IMG/VR virus record: IMGVR_UViG_3300033153_013547
Coordinates: 1-64,000 of that record
Direction: 5' to 3' (one strand)
DNA length: 64,000 nucleotides
Source of the DNA: a virus
Shown here: piece after piece, positions 7,802 through 16,277 of the stretch
Position numbering within the stretch: the stretch's first letter is position 1
How the letters are laid out: the number at the start of each line of letters is the position of its first letter
Made by a program: the position numbers and the translations under genes
Notes under the pieces: generated by a model
Databases searched by the model: none
What the model was told of the DNA's origin: nothing
The model's input: the letters and a program-made list of their open reading frames with translations, nothing else

Positions 7802-8881
7802 CTATACCCCAGTATCTGTTACATGTAATATTTTAGACAATGCTTCTCTATCCTTTGGACTCATTTTATGCTCTAAAAGGGCAAAAGCCAATTCCATTGC
7901 TTCAGACCTTTCCATAAATTCATTAAGACTATAAGCAAACACCTTGATCTTGTCTAGATCAAGAGAAGCAACATCATGAGCCAGCAAAACAGGAGTACCT
8001 CTATTCTTGTATTTCTCAAAACTATTTTGTTGCTTCCAATATCTATCTAACAAACCAATTGCTTTATTATCTTTTGATAAACTTGTTGCTTGATCATTTG
8101 CCTTACTGTCCATCTGACGATCAAAATATCCATGGTGACCACTGACTACTGTGGCTTCGCCCTTGGTAACCCAAGCCTGAGGATAAGTGTCATCCATAGG
8201 TGGTCTATCGTCAAATATGTCCAAAAGATCCACAGATATTGCCTTACCACCTACCATAACGCGCAATCTTAGTTCGGGTTCTGGCAACATCACTCGACCT
8301 ATGACTCCATAAATTATATCATTTTTCTCGTCACTATCATCTATTCCACTCCAAAAAGCTCCCATTGAAGCAGTATGGCTATGAATTTCCATAACCTTTG
8401 GATACTTTCTGTTTAGCTCAGCCAAAGGTGGATCATCATAAACAATTGATCCACCAGATGCACTATGCTCTGGAACATGCATCATATATGATTCATTATC
8501 CTTATCATAATACACAAAAACAATAGCTTCAATGTGAGGAACAGATCTGAAATATGCTAGAGTTTTAGCTAATATTGTCTGAGGCAACTTGGGTATACAG
8601 AGCTGGAAAAACTTATCTGGCATTTCCACATCAGCAATACGAAGTGACTCACTAGGGACACCAAATATACCAATCAAATTCTTCCTAATCGTGAATATAC
8701 CATTAGCAGCAACAATGTAGCTTATTTGTTTAGTAATTTGGTCCATAGTAGGAACACCAAATATGAGATCAGTCATACCAATCTTGAATTTGGTGTTTTT
8801 GCTAATCTTTCCAAATAAGATATTGGCAAACCCACTATTATTCTGTTTCATGGGCACCTGCTTCTTTACTTTATCAGACAT
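7802..8881 (-). CDS. JAB/MPN metalloprotease (PRTRC protein A type)
   Basis: A zinc isopeptidase-like protein of 359 residues. The JAMM motif is complete: EIHSHTASMGAFWSGIDDSDE at residues 165-185, with His167, His169, Ser178 and Asp181 or Asp182; an upstream acidic residue lies in IEAIVFVYYDKDNE (118-130). JAB peptidases of prokaryotic Ub-like systems trim or remove the modifier. The N-terminal 110 residues resemble the extra domain of PRTRC protein A. GGAGG sits upstream of the ATG at 8881, which overlaps the E2-like gene stop, so translation is coupled. Confidence 0.9.
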   Translation of the reverse strand: MSDKVKKQVPMKQNNSGFANILFGKISKNTKFKIGMTDLIFGVPTMDQITKQISYIVAANGIFTIRKNLIGIFGVPSESLRIADVEMPDKFFQLCIPKLPQTILAKTLAYFRSVPHIEAIVFVYYDKDNESYMMHVPEHSASGGSIVYDDPPLAELNRKYPKVMEIHSHTASMGAFWSGIDDSDEKNDIIYGVIGRVMLPEPELRLRVMVGGKAISVDLLDIFDDRPPMDDTYPQAWVTKGEATVVSGHHGYFDRQMDSKANDQATSLSKDNKAIGLLDRYWKQQNSFEKYKNRGTPVLLAHDVASLDLDKIKVFAYSLNEFMERSEAMELAFALLEHKMSPKDREALSKILHVTDTGV

Positions 8882-9659
8882 TAAAAATTCCTCCAACAGT
8901 ATTTTTTGCAACATAGAGATCATTATAGGGAAATGGCTCATCTGTCACTTTAGCCATATCTTTAAACACATGCTGAATATTAGATGGATCAGTATATGAA
9001 GTAGTGATATCTTTATAATGAAGCGTAAGCCTATTATAGACCAAGTCACAGTTAAAAGCACTTGTTATAAACGATATCAACCTATCACCCACTTCGTATA
9101 GTTCGTAAGTAGTTTTAGGTATCTTAACACTACCCCAACATATACCACCATGATTAAATACATTGCCAAAAGGAAACATATACATCTTAGATTCTGGAGT
9201 AATTGGTTGTTTAGTTACATAGATTGACTCTTTTATGATCGTCTTTGTAGCAATATTATACTCTACTATGTAAAGCAAACTTGGCCACCTAATAACATAA
9301 GATTGAATATTATTGTAGTTCTGAAAAGTAATAGGCATCACTGTCTCTGGTCGGACTATACCAATCTTAGTACTTGATGCCCCTACAGCCACAAACTTGC
9401 AACCAGAGGGCAACAAAGGAAGGCTATAAGTATGAAACTTACCAAAAAATTCTAACAGAGCAGAAGTATAAACTACCTTGGTTGTTGACTTACCTGCCCT
9501 ATCCTTGAGGAGCAAACTGGCAATCCCTGGGTTTTTAGAATTCATTCCAATAATTATATCATAATCAGGGCTAAGTGTTCCTAAATGATCATGGACAGTC
9601 AACTTTCCCATCAAGGACTCTATTTCTTTATCCATTGCTTCATTTGTTTTTCTTGTCAT
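8874..9659 (-). CDS. prokaryotic E2 family D-like protein (PRTRC protein B type)
   Basis: The 261-residue protein carries MFPFGNVFNHGGICWGSVKI (residues 161-180), which fits the conserved P(F)xNV....G.(I/V)CWG core of the PRTRC protein B / prokaryotic E2-D family. The cysteine in this core (Cys174) is a candidate thioester site; that assignment is inference. The family was described in prokaryotic antecedents of ubiquitin signalling, always together with E1 and JAB genes, as here. It overlaps the JAB gene by 8 bases and the upstream gene by 20 bases. Confidence 0.85.
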   Translation of the reverse strand: MTRKTNEAMDKEIESLMGKLTVHDHLGTLSPDYDIIIGMNSKNPGIASLLLKDRAGKSTTKVVYTSALLEFFGKFHTYSLPLLPSGCKFVAVGASSTKIGIVRPETVMPITFQNYNNIQSYVIRWPSLLYIVEYNIATKTIIKESIYVTKQPITPESKMYMFPFGNVFNHGGICWGSVKIPKTTYELYEVGDRLISFITSAFNCDLVYNRLTLHYKDITTSYTDPSNIQHVFKDMAKVTDEPFPYNDLYVAKNTVGGIFNV

Positions 9660-10245
9660 GTTTCCTGTTACCTTTTAACATACGTAATAACGTAGATAAG
9701 ATTGTTACAAACATCATAAACATAGGCCAAATATTATCAGATTTAGACACAGTCAATGTTATAATAACCTTAGGATATGCTGAGCCAATGAAATAATGAC
9801 ATATTTCTCCTCCCTCTCTCCACAACTTTATGGTGGTGCCACTATACACTCTTGTATCTTTACTCAACTTAGAATACCACCATCTTTTTACCAGTTCAGC
9901 ATCCTCAGTAGCATGAAATGCAAAAGACACCACCAATCTCTGTGATCTATTACCAAACACATTTGCTGTAATAGAATCCTCAGGCAAAATACTATCATAT
10001 TTGGAAGATGATACAACACTCTTGACAGACCCAATGAGAATATTTATAACTGAGATTATATTATTTGCAAAATCAGATCCCTCAAAGATTGCATTGCCTC
10101 CACGTACTAATTCATCAGCAATGACAGAATCATCAATATCAAGATCATTTTTCATATAATACAAACAAGTTGATAACAATAATAACGAACGAATTGCATA
10201 AGACCGCTGATCCCTTGAAGTTTCCATGATATTACTAAACGACAT
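9640..10245 (-). CDS. hypothetical membrane-anchored protein in Ub-like operon, 201 aa
   Basis: It has a helical N-terminal half, a central beta part (LVVSFAFHATEDAELVKRWW) and one hydrophobic segment near the C-terminus (NIWPMFMMFVTILSTLLRML, about 170-189) followed by a very basic tail. This suggests a tail-anchored membrane protein. GGAGG lies 9 bases before the ATG. No family is recognised, but its position inside the cassette suggests a system-specific partner. Confidence 0.8.
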   Translation of the reverse strand: MSFSNIMETSRDQRSYAIRSLLLLSTCLYYMKNDLDIDDSVIADELVRGGNAIFEGSDFANNIISVINILIGSVKSVVSSSKYDSILPEDSITANVFGNRSQRLVVSFAFHATEDAELVKRWWYSKLSKDTRVYSGTTIKLWREGGEICHYFIGSAYPKVIITLTVSKSDNIWPMFMMFVTILSTLLRMLKGNRKHDKKNK

Positions 10246-10263
10246 AGATAAACTTCCTCCTAA

Positions 10264-10587
10264 CTAAAAATAATCTGGACATAATATAGGATCAGATGCA
10301 AGAGTAGTAGATAGTCTTTTAAACAAAGACGGATTGTCTAGGGGCTCAGTATCTAAGAACTGATCTATTACTGAATAGTCTGAAGAGGAAGCAACAAATT
10401 TCCACAACCATTCATTATTATCTCTTCCCAACCTTGTTGCAAGATTAATCAAACGATTGATAATATTAGGATTTGCTGGGAAATGCTCAATATAAGGAAT
10501 TAGGGTAATTAGCATTACAATCTCAGGGGCTATTGATGGCATAGCCTCAAGCATAGACAACTTATCTGAGATATCATTGTTATTCAT
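10264..10587 (-). CDS. hypothetical protein in Ub-like operon, 107 aa
   Basis: An all-helical small acidic protein lying five bases downstream of the Ub-like gene. It may be an adaptor or substrate of the conjugation system, but nothing in the sequence identifies it. It reads like a HEAT-type pair of helices (PEIVMLITLIPYIEHFPANP, IINRLINLATRLGRDNNEWL). Confidence 0.75.
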   Translation of the reverse strand: MNNNDISDKLSMLEAMPSIAPEIVMLITLIPYIEHFPANPNIINRLINLATRLGRDNNEWLWKFVASSSDYSVIDQFLDTEPLDNPSLFKRLSTTLASDPILCPDYF

Positions 10588-10592
10588 GACAA

Positions 10593-10895
10593 TTACCCTT
10601 TTGTCCCTGCAGTTTGATCAGCAGCCCATATATTGGCTCCTTCCTCTGTCTTTGTAAGCCTACTGTTACTAACACCAGGGAAATCTTCCTTAAAATAATC
10701 ACGTATTTCCTGCTCTGTTTTCAAATCTGCTGGAAAATAATGTTTCTCTGCATTGATATAGCAAACACCAACATCCATTTTTGGTGCACCTGCCTGAACA
10801 AAGGTATCATCAGCATCAGTACTTGCATCAGTACTTACATTATTACCCAAACTGATGCTGGGTATGTCAGAATCTCTTTCTCTTTTCTCATTCAT
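10593..10895 (-). CDS. ubiquitin-like protein (PRTRC protein C type)
   Basis: After a charged, disordered leader of about 40 residues, residues 41-90 read DVGVCYINAEKHYFPADLKT, EQEIRDYFKEDFPGVSNSRL and TKTEEGANIW. This fits the beta-beta-alpha-beta pattern and the conserved Y(F)xxxxPGL.NA.(v) core of PRTRC protein C, a beta-grasp Ub-like family (Prok_Ub). The protein ends in TAGTKG, so a terminal Gly is available for adenylation, although there is no Gly-Gly. It is the first gene of the cassette that contains E2-D, JAB and E1 homologues. Confidence 0.8.
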   Translation of the reverse strand: MNEKRERDSDIPSISLGNNVSTDASTDADDTFVQAGAPKMDVGVCYINAEKHYFPADLKTEQEIRDYFKEDFPGVSNSRLTKTEEGANIWAADQTAGTKG

Positions 10896-10920
10896 TTTTA
10901 ACCTCCAAGTGAATTATACA

Positions 10921-11607
10921 CTATACAGGCCACTGTCCTGTTTCACTATCACTTAGGCACTTAATACGCAATGCATCTTCTGTACCTGTACCATAAGCAC
11001 AAGGTACAAGCTCATCAAAAGGGTTAGTCTTTTCTGCCACCACTTTTTGCCCTGTCTCTTCATCAAATGATGGATCAGAATGCTGAGATGATTCTTCAGA
11101 TATAGATATTGTATAAAAATCCTCTACATTAGAATAACATATTGTATTACCTGAATTCCAATCATGCAGCACAAGATTATCACCTGGGCATAATTCTTGA
11201 TTATTACACAAGGAAACAAATAAACTAAGTCGTGGGTTACTACTGGTTGTATGATGACGTCTACTATATTCATGACACATATCAAACAAGTGATGAGAGA
11301 ACATGTGCTTAGTCTTCTCATAGAAAACAACTTCCATTACTGATTCTTCTATTTTAGGAACAAGAACATCAAGATCCTTACGAATATCTCGTAATCTAAC
11401 AGTCCTTACTGACTTGGGTTTATAAAAACACCCAGTGTCTATGCTTTCATCTTTTGCAGCAATAGCACAAAATAACATAGTATTTTTGTCTACAAGCTTG
11501 AGTTGATTACCAGGATGCACTTCTACTTCAATTGTAGTATTCATATGCAAAGAAGCATTACCAAAGAAACTGGCAGGAAATGGAACAGAAAAAACTATAT
11601 TCTCCAT
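10921..11607 (-). CDS. hypothetical protein between SbcC and Ub-like genes, 228 aa
   Basis: The N-terminal part is beta-rich (ENIVFSVPFPASFFGNASLH), the middle is helical with a His-rich stretch, and the end is acidic. I do not recognise the family. It could be a divergent extra component of the Ub-like system (known PRTRC cassettes carry proteins E and F of unknown function), but that is only by position. AAAGG lies 8 bases before the ATG. Confidence 0.75.
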   Translation of the reverse strand: MENIVFSVPFPASFFGNASLHMNTTIEVEVHPGNQLKLVDKNTMLFCAIAAKDESIDTGCFYKPKSVRTVRLRDIRKDLDVLVPKIEESVMEVVFYEKTKHMFSHHLFDMCHEYSRRHHTTSSNPRLSLFVSLCNNQELCPGDNLVLHDWNSGNTICYSNVEDFYTISISEESSQHSDPSFDEETGQKVVAEKTNPFDELVPCAYGTGTEDALRIKCLSDSETGQWPV

Positions 11608-11609
11608 GA

Positions 11610-13367
11610 CTAACACCTTTCAAATCTGATAGTGCTAACAGCACCACCATCTTGCCTCAGTTTTATAACACCATCAGCCAAAGCCAAATCTCTCATAGTA
11701 TGAGAAATAAAGATTACTTGATCAAACCCATCTTCTTCTGATATATGCTTAATTAGCTTCATCATCATATCAGACTTTTGATCATCAAGTTTGTCAAATG
11801 TCTCGTCTAAAACTAACATTCCAGCATCAATGCCTAGACTCATCATATATTTACAAAGTCCATATCTTATAGCCAATTGAAATGCACGAGATTCTCCACC
11901 AGAAAGATTTCTATACTCTATGACTTTACCCATATGAGAAGCCATAATAGCAATAGTTTCTTTCTTGCCACCAGTAGACAAAGGTTTTAGTGTCTCTATG
12001 GATACAGACATAGGCATATCTAACATAGACAACACATTGTTGGCATAGCCAGCAACAATAGAAATCATTTCATGTATAATATGAGCCTGGGCTCCATGCT
12101 TGCCCCAAGCCTCAACAAGCATAGTAAATAGTCTTTTAGACTCATTCAATTCTATCAGCTTAGGCTCAATAGCATGTAATTCAGCAGTAGATTTAGAAAC
12201 CTCTTTTATTGTAGCCTCAATGGATGCAATTCTCTTTATGATATCATCTCGTTTAACTGACCTGAACCCTGACAGATCATCAAGTTCTTTCTCAATTAGG
12301 CTGATCTTGTCTTCATAATTCTTGCATTCATTCACCTTACCAAGCCTTTGAGACATGCTAGTAAGAGACTTGAATTCTGCAATAGTTTTCTTATCTACAA
12401 ATTTCTCAAGTCTTTTGATTTCTTTGCTAATTCTCTCTTGCTTTAAATAATCAACAGCCAAGGGACATTGTTTAATTAAATCTTTTGACACTGCCAGACA
12501 AGGAATGGCATCATTATACTTAGTAGATTCTAAAAGATTATACAAATCAGCCAACTGCTTAGCCATTACCATTGGCTTGCTAGATAGTGATTTTTCTATT
12601 TCACTAAACTTAACAAATCTTTCATACTGCTCCTGCAGTTTGGTAAATTTAGACAAATCTGATCTCAACTTCTTCTGTTTGCTCTCTCTAAGTGAATCTA
12701 CTGCATTAGCATCAGACAAGTCTGACTGCAAAAGCAACAATTCTTCATTCAATTGACTGACATTAGCACTGATTATTTTTCTGCTGAGATATTCCTTTAG
12801 TTTTTCTTGTTCTTTAATCTCTTCATCTAACTTGGCTACTCTCACAGCAGCCAAATCAGATGCCATCTGTTGTTTGTCAAGATCTGCTATAGATGCTAGA
12901 AGATCTCTACGAGATTCTGGTCTTTCTTCACAAAGATCAAATTCTGTTCTCTGTGAGCTAAAAACACTGGCAATAAATGTCTTGTATGGCATTAGAATGG
13001 TAGATATTAGATTAGTTGCTTCGGAGGACTTGCTGCTTGTTAGTATTTCACCTGTGTCTATATCAGAGATGGAAACTTCTGATTCTTTGGTCTTTTTTAC
13101 TTTGCTAACTCTACGAGTAATCAATAAATTTCTTCCAGAGATGGTAAAACTTCCCTGGATAACAGATTGATCAGCACTCATAAAGTCATATAAAGAACCA
13201 AATCTTGAGGGAAACTTTCCATACAAGCAAGCTGCTATGCTTTCTGCTAAAAATGTCTTGCCAGAACCATTAGGTCCCAAGATGCAAAGACAATTACTAT
13301 CTGATAAATCAAGGTTTGCTTCCTTGAGCTTACCAAACTCTTTAAGAACAAGTTTATTGATTCTCAA
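11610..13367 (-). CDS. sbcC: SbcC/Rad50-like ATPase (T4 gp46 type)
   Basis: SMC-like ATPase of the SbcCD/Mre11-Rad50 nuclease, acting in double-strand end processing and recombination. Walker A is GPNGSGKT at residues 31-38. The C-terminal half has the ABC signature LSGGE followed by SRAFQLAIRYG, then Walker B MLVLDETFDKLDD about 40 residues later. Between them lies a short coiled coil (rich in E, K, L). At 585 residues it matches phage gp46 (about 560) and not bacterial SbcC (about 1,000). A CxxC hook is present only as a weak candidate. The partner nuclease is two genes upstream at 13602-14729. Confidence 0.92.
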   Translation of the reverse strand: MRINKLVLKEFGKLKEANLDLSDSNCLCILGPNGSGKTFLAESIAACLYGKFPSRFGSLYDFMSADQSVIQGSFTISGRNLLITRRVSKVKKTKESEVSISDIDTGEILTSSKSSEATNLISTILMPYKTFIASVFSSQRTEFDLCEERPESRRDLLASIADLDKQQMASDLAAVRVAKLDEEIKEQEKLKEYLSRKIISANVSQLNEELLLLQSDLSDANAVDSLRESKQKKLRSDLSKFTKLQEQYERFVKFSEIEKSLSSKPMVMAKQLADLYNLLESTKYNDAIPCLAVSKDLIKQCPLAVDYLKQERISKEIKRLEKFVDKKTIAEFKSLTSMSQRLGKVNECKNYEDKISLIEKELDDLSGFRSVKRDDIIKRIASIEATIKEVSKSTAELHAIEPKLIELNESKRLFTMLVEAWGKHGAQAHIIHEMISIVAGYANNVLSMLDMPMSVSIETLKPLSTGGKKETIAIMASHMGKVIEYRNLSGGESRAFQLAIRYGLCKYMMSLGIDAGMLVLDETFDKLDDQKSDMMMKLIKHISEEDGFDQVIFISHTMRDLALADGVIKLRQDGGAVSTIRFERC

Positions 13368-13559
13368 TTATCTACCCTCATAGAACTCATCCAGCTCAAG
13401 ATAATCTTCTAACTCTTTCATAGCCTTGAGATAGGCTTTACGTAACTTGTGAAACCTTGGATCGTCTATGTCATCAAACTCACTCCAACTTACAAAACAT
13501 CCTTCAAGACCTTTGCGTTCTATAATTTCACACACAGCTTGTCTATCTTCTTTTGTCAT
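13368..13559 (-). CDS. hypothetical protein between sbcD and sbcC, 63 aa
   Basis: A small acidic helical protein; its stop codon abuts the SbcC start codon. The sequence has a conserved-looking CFVSWSEFDDIDDPRFHKLR centre. The tight packing between the two nuclease subunit genes suggests a function linked to SbcCD, but no family is recognised. Confidence 0.75.
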   Translation of the reverse strand: MTKEDRQAVCEIIERKGLEGCFVSWSEFDDIDDPRFHKLRKAYLKAMKELEDYLELDEFYEGR

Positions 13560-13601
13560 GCTAATTACCTCTTCTTTCTATCTGTGCCCAGAACTTTTAC
13601 T

Positions 13602-14729
13602 CTATTGCTCCATCTCAGCCACAATTTCAGCAGCCATATTACTTAGCTTCTTCTTCTCAGACTTAGATATTTCATATTTGTCTTCCAAGACAGACAATGC
13701 TTGTTGTTCAAGTGACATAGATGTGAGACTCAATCTCTTCGATACTATAATCGTATCTTTGTTCAGCCTGATCTCAACAGCATCACCATATCTATCAGCC
13801 ACTTTCTTCCACTGCTCATTAGAATCTACATATACAATAAACCTATTATACCCTTCAGGAGGTATGTCAATCTTCTCATCAGATGACAATATTTTGACTT
13901 TACTTGTCTCTACTTCAACAAATCTTCTAACAATATTTTTCTTACTACTCACTCTAATCAGAACAAATCCAGTAGGCTTTCCTGAATCTGCTACAGAGTG
14001 ATGATACATTGCTCCAGAATAATAATCATCAGGAGTATGAATATGATTCATCATAATAATATGAGGATCAAAGGCAGCATTGATTTCATCAACAGACAAA
14101 ACCATTTTGTCTCTACTAACAATTTTACTGCCAACACTTGATCCTTCAAGTGTAAAATGTCCTATAAACATTTTGATGATATTAGATGAAGCATTGATAT
14201 GAACATCATTAGCAGCCAGCCCCATCCATTCTACCAGACTTTGCCTGGATCTTTTGTTCAGTTCTTCTTGTGTAATATCAGGCTCTATCTGGGCTATCCT
14301 ATCTCTAGCCAGGGTATTCCAGGGCATTGCCATAATAGCAATCTTTCTCTTGAAACCAAAATCTACATCATAAATAACAGAAGGTAAAGAAATCTTGAGT
14401 ATTCGAGGATGATTTGGTATAATATCTAACACTGAAAGATTGAAATCAGGATCAACATCATGGTTACCTGGCATCATAACACACCAGGCATCAGGATGAC
14501 TATCTAAGTAAGAAAACAAAGGACCATAAACACCATGGATCACCCTAAACGTAGATGTTTGCTTATCCCCAATATTAGTTGAATCAACAATATCTCCACC
14601 AATAACAATCAGATTACAATCAAACTCAGCAGCCTTCATCAATAGAAGTTCCCATGAATTTCTGCACATGTCTAGTCTCCTAGCAGTAAAATGAAGATCA
14701 GGCATGTGTGCTATTCTTAGAAACTCCAT
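13602..14729 (-). CDS. sbcD: SbcD/Mre11-like metallophosphoesterase nuclease (T4 gp47 type)
   Basis: Nuclease subunit partnering the SbcC-like ATPase. The calcineurin-type metal ligands are in order: PDLHF (Asp11, His13), LIVIGGDIVD (about 41-50), MMPGNHDVD (about 88-96), MFIGHFTLEG, and MMNHIHTPDDYY. The last 120 residues form the helical/beta capping and ATPase-binding region expected for this family. The length of 375 residues is normal. It is the first gene of the run sbcD, 63 aa, sbcC, 228 aa, Ub-like cassette. Confidence 0.93.
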   Translation of the reverse strand: MEFLRIAHMPDLHFTARRLDMCRNSWELLLMKAAEFDCNLIVIGGDIVDSTNIGDKQTSTFRVIHGVYGPLFSYLDSHPDAWCVMMPGNHDVDPDFNLSVLDIIPNHPRILKISLPSVIYDVDFGFKRKIAIMAMPWNTLARDRIAQIEPDITQEELNKRSRQSLVEWMGLAANDVHINASSNIIKMFIGHFTLEGSSVGSKIVSRDKMVLSVDEINAAFDPHIIMMNHIHTPDDYYSGAMYHHSVADSGKPTGFVLIRVSSKKNIVRRFVEVETSKVKILSSDEKIDIPPEGYNRFIVYVDSNEQWKKVADRYGDAVEIRLNKDTIIVSKRLSLTSMSLEQQALSVLEDKYEISKSEKKKLSNMAAEIVAEMEQ

Positions 14730-14763
14730 AAGCCAAGATTACTCCTTGAGCATTTTAGAAATA

Positions 14764-14958
14764 TCATCTAGACAACTTTGTGACATGAGGGTATCGAACT
14801 AAACACTCACTACAATAACCACTTTTACCTATGAGAGTACTCCAACCAACAGGACTACCACAAAGTCTACAACATATTTTAGCACAATCAAGCACATCTT
14901 CTAACTCATCAATGCGTTGCTGCAGTTCCACTAAACGTTGCTCCAGTTCAATACTCAT
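14764..14958 (-). CDS. coiled-coil plus zinc-ribbon small protein, 64 aa
   Basis: An N-terminal coiled coil (LEQRLVELQQRIDELEDVLD) is followed by CRLCGSPVGW...GYCSECLVRY, a classic two-CxxC zinc ribbon. Such proteins often bind nucleic acid or act as adaptors. GGAGGT precedes the ATG at 14958 by 7 bases, which favours it over the ATG at 14964. Confidence 0.8.
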   Translation of the reverse strand: MSIELEQRLVELQQRIDELEDVLDCAKICCRLCGSPVGWSTLIGKSGYCSECLVRYPHVTKLSR

Positions 14959-15009
14959 GACCATACCTCCGATACGTAGATAAAAGACATTACAATATCC
15001 CTAACCCAC

Positions 15010-15339
15010 TCACGCATTACTACTCTCTTTTGTTATATCACGCTTAAATGCCTCAATTTCGCGCACCGCAGTCCGCTTACCGTGTTCCGCATCACGACAG
15101 TATTTCCAATGCGCGTGGCATAGTTTATTGTCATATATCAGAGTGGGCCAAGTAAAATACATCATTACCCCTGGCTCGTCAGCAGAATCAAAATGCCAAG
15201 CGAGCGTCATTCGTAGTTCCCAATTACAAACATCACCTTTTCGTTCATAAACCGTCGCTTCAATGATCGCCCCGCCAACGTGCGTACAATAAGTATAAGT
15301 ACCGCGATCTTCTGTCCACTCATCAAAGACTGTCACCAC
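15010..15339 (-). CDS. tandem paralogue B, 109 aa
   Basis: This is the second copy of a tandem duplication with 15323-15655. Shared blocks include VGGAIIEATVY.RKGD, LRMTLAW.FD, AHWK.CRD..HGK and EIEAFKRDITKE. The function is unknown; the protein is beta-rich in its first half. The start is a GTG with GGAGAA just upstream. Both copies have higher GC than the phage average. Confidence 0.8.
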   Translation of the reverse strand: MVTVFDEWTEDRGTYTYCTHVGGAIIEATVYERKGDVCNWELRMTLAWHFDSADEPGVMMYFTWPTLIYDNKLCHAHWKYCRDAEHGKRTAVREIEAFKRDITKESSNA

Positions 15340-15655
15340 CGTTCTCCTTTGTTATATCACGTTTGAATGCCTCAATTTCATGCATTGCAATCAGCTTGCC
15401 GTGTTTTACATCACGACAACATTTCCAGTGCGCGTAGTACATTTCATTGTCATGTACCGGAGTAGGCCAAATAAAGCTTGTCATTGCTCTTGGTTCACCG
15501 GTAAGATCAAAATACCAGGCAAGCGTCATTCGTAGTTTCCAACCATGGGAATCACCTTTTCGCTTGTAGACTGTTGCTTCAATGATCGCACCACCAACAC
15601 GCGTACGATAGGTGTGGGTGCCACGATTTTCTGCCCACTCATTGAAAACCGTCAT
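15323..15655 (-). CDS. tandem paralogue A, 110 aa
   Basis: Upstream copy of the pair with 15010-15339, roughly 60 percent identical by eye over the full length. GAGGAGGAAGCG precedes the ATG at 15655. Its end overlaps the start of the second copy by 17 bases, indicating a neat tandem gene duplication. No family is recognised. Confidence 0.8.
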   Translation of the reverse strand: MTVFNEWAENRGTHTYRTRVGGAIIEATVYKRKGDSHGWKLRMTLAWYFDLTGEPRAMTSFIWPTPVHDNEMYYAHWKCCRDVKHGKLIAMHEIEAFKRDITKENGGDSL

Positions 15656-15714
15656 CGCTTCCTCCTCTCCAGTCTCACCCAAAAACTAAAAATGTTTTTT
15701 ACTTTCTAAATCGC

Positions 15715-15846
15715 CTAAAATATTTTTTGAAATTTTGCTCTATAAAGGGATTTATTGAAAACTATTAGTTCGTCAAGCTGTCTGTCTAATCTGGTAATAA
15801 TCCAACATCGTGATACCTCTTTGTCCCTTGCTTTATTCTCATTCAT
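15715..15846 (-). CDS. small protein, 43 aa
   Basis: The ATG overlaps the YopX-like stop codon (ATGA arrangement) and has GGAGGTGCGAGG upstream. The product is basic and helical (DRQLDELIVFNKSLYRAKFQ). Its function is unknown. Confidence 0.6.
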   Translation of the reverse strand: MNENKARDKEVSRCWIITRLDRQLDELIVFNKSLYRAKFQKIF

Positions 15847-16277
15847 CCTCGCACCTCCAGCAATTCGGGATTATCGTGGATGTTGCCGATGATTTTCCAC
15901 CAGTTCTGACGCTTTATCATGTCGGTCTCGTCCCAATCGGCAAAAGCCATAGTGTCAAAGTATTTATGGTCATCAACACACTCAAGGGCAAATTGGGCAT
16001 TGCGATACACGACCACCAAGCATGGACGCTTTAGGTCTGTTTCGAGCATATCCCCCTCCCATATTTCGCTGCCGTCTCGGTCGCAGAGTCCGGTGTATTG
16101 GCCGACGGTTTCGGAGTCTACGGGAGTAAAATACCCCTTCATTATGTGCCAGACAACAGGCGGGGATTGAGATGGCCGAGTGCGACATATCAAATGTTCT
16201 CCGCCAAGTTCAACATAAAACCCATAAATCCACTCGCCATTATCAACGCGCTTACCTCTAAACTCACGCCTATCCAT
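15843..16277 (-). CDS. YopX family protein, higher-GC copy
   Basis: The 144-residue protein has the YopX pattern: REFRGKRVDNGEWIYGFYVE at the start, a mid block TVGQYTGLCDRDGSEIWEGD, and IIGNIHDNPELL at the end. YopX proteins are common in phages and prophages of Gram-positive bacteria and other hosts; their role is unknown. This copy is far richer in GC than those at 34292 and 43432, so it was probably acquired separately. Confidence 0.9.
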   Translation of the reverse strand: MDRREFRGKRVDNGEWIYGFYVELGGEHLICRTRPSQSPPVVWHIMKGYFTPVDSETVGQYTGLCDRDGSEIWEGDMLETDLKRPCLVVVYRNAQFALECVDDHKYFDTMAFADWDETDMIKRQNWWKIIGNIHDNPELLEVRG

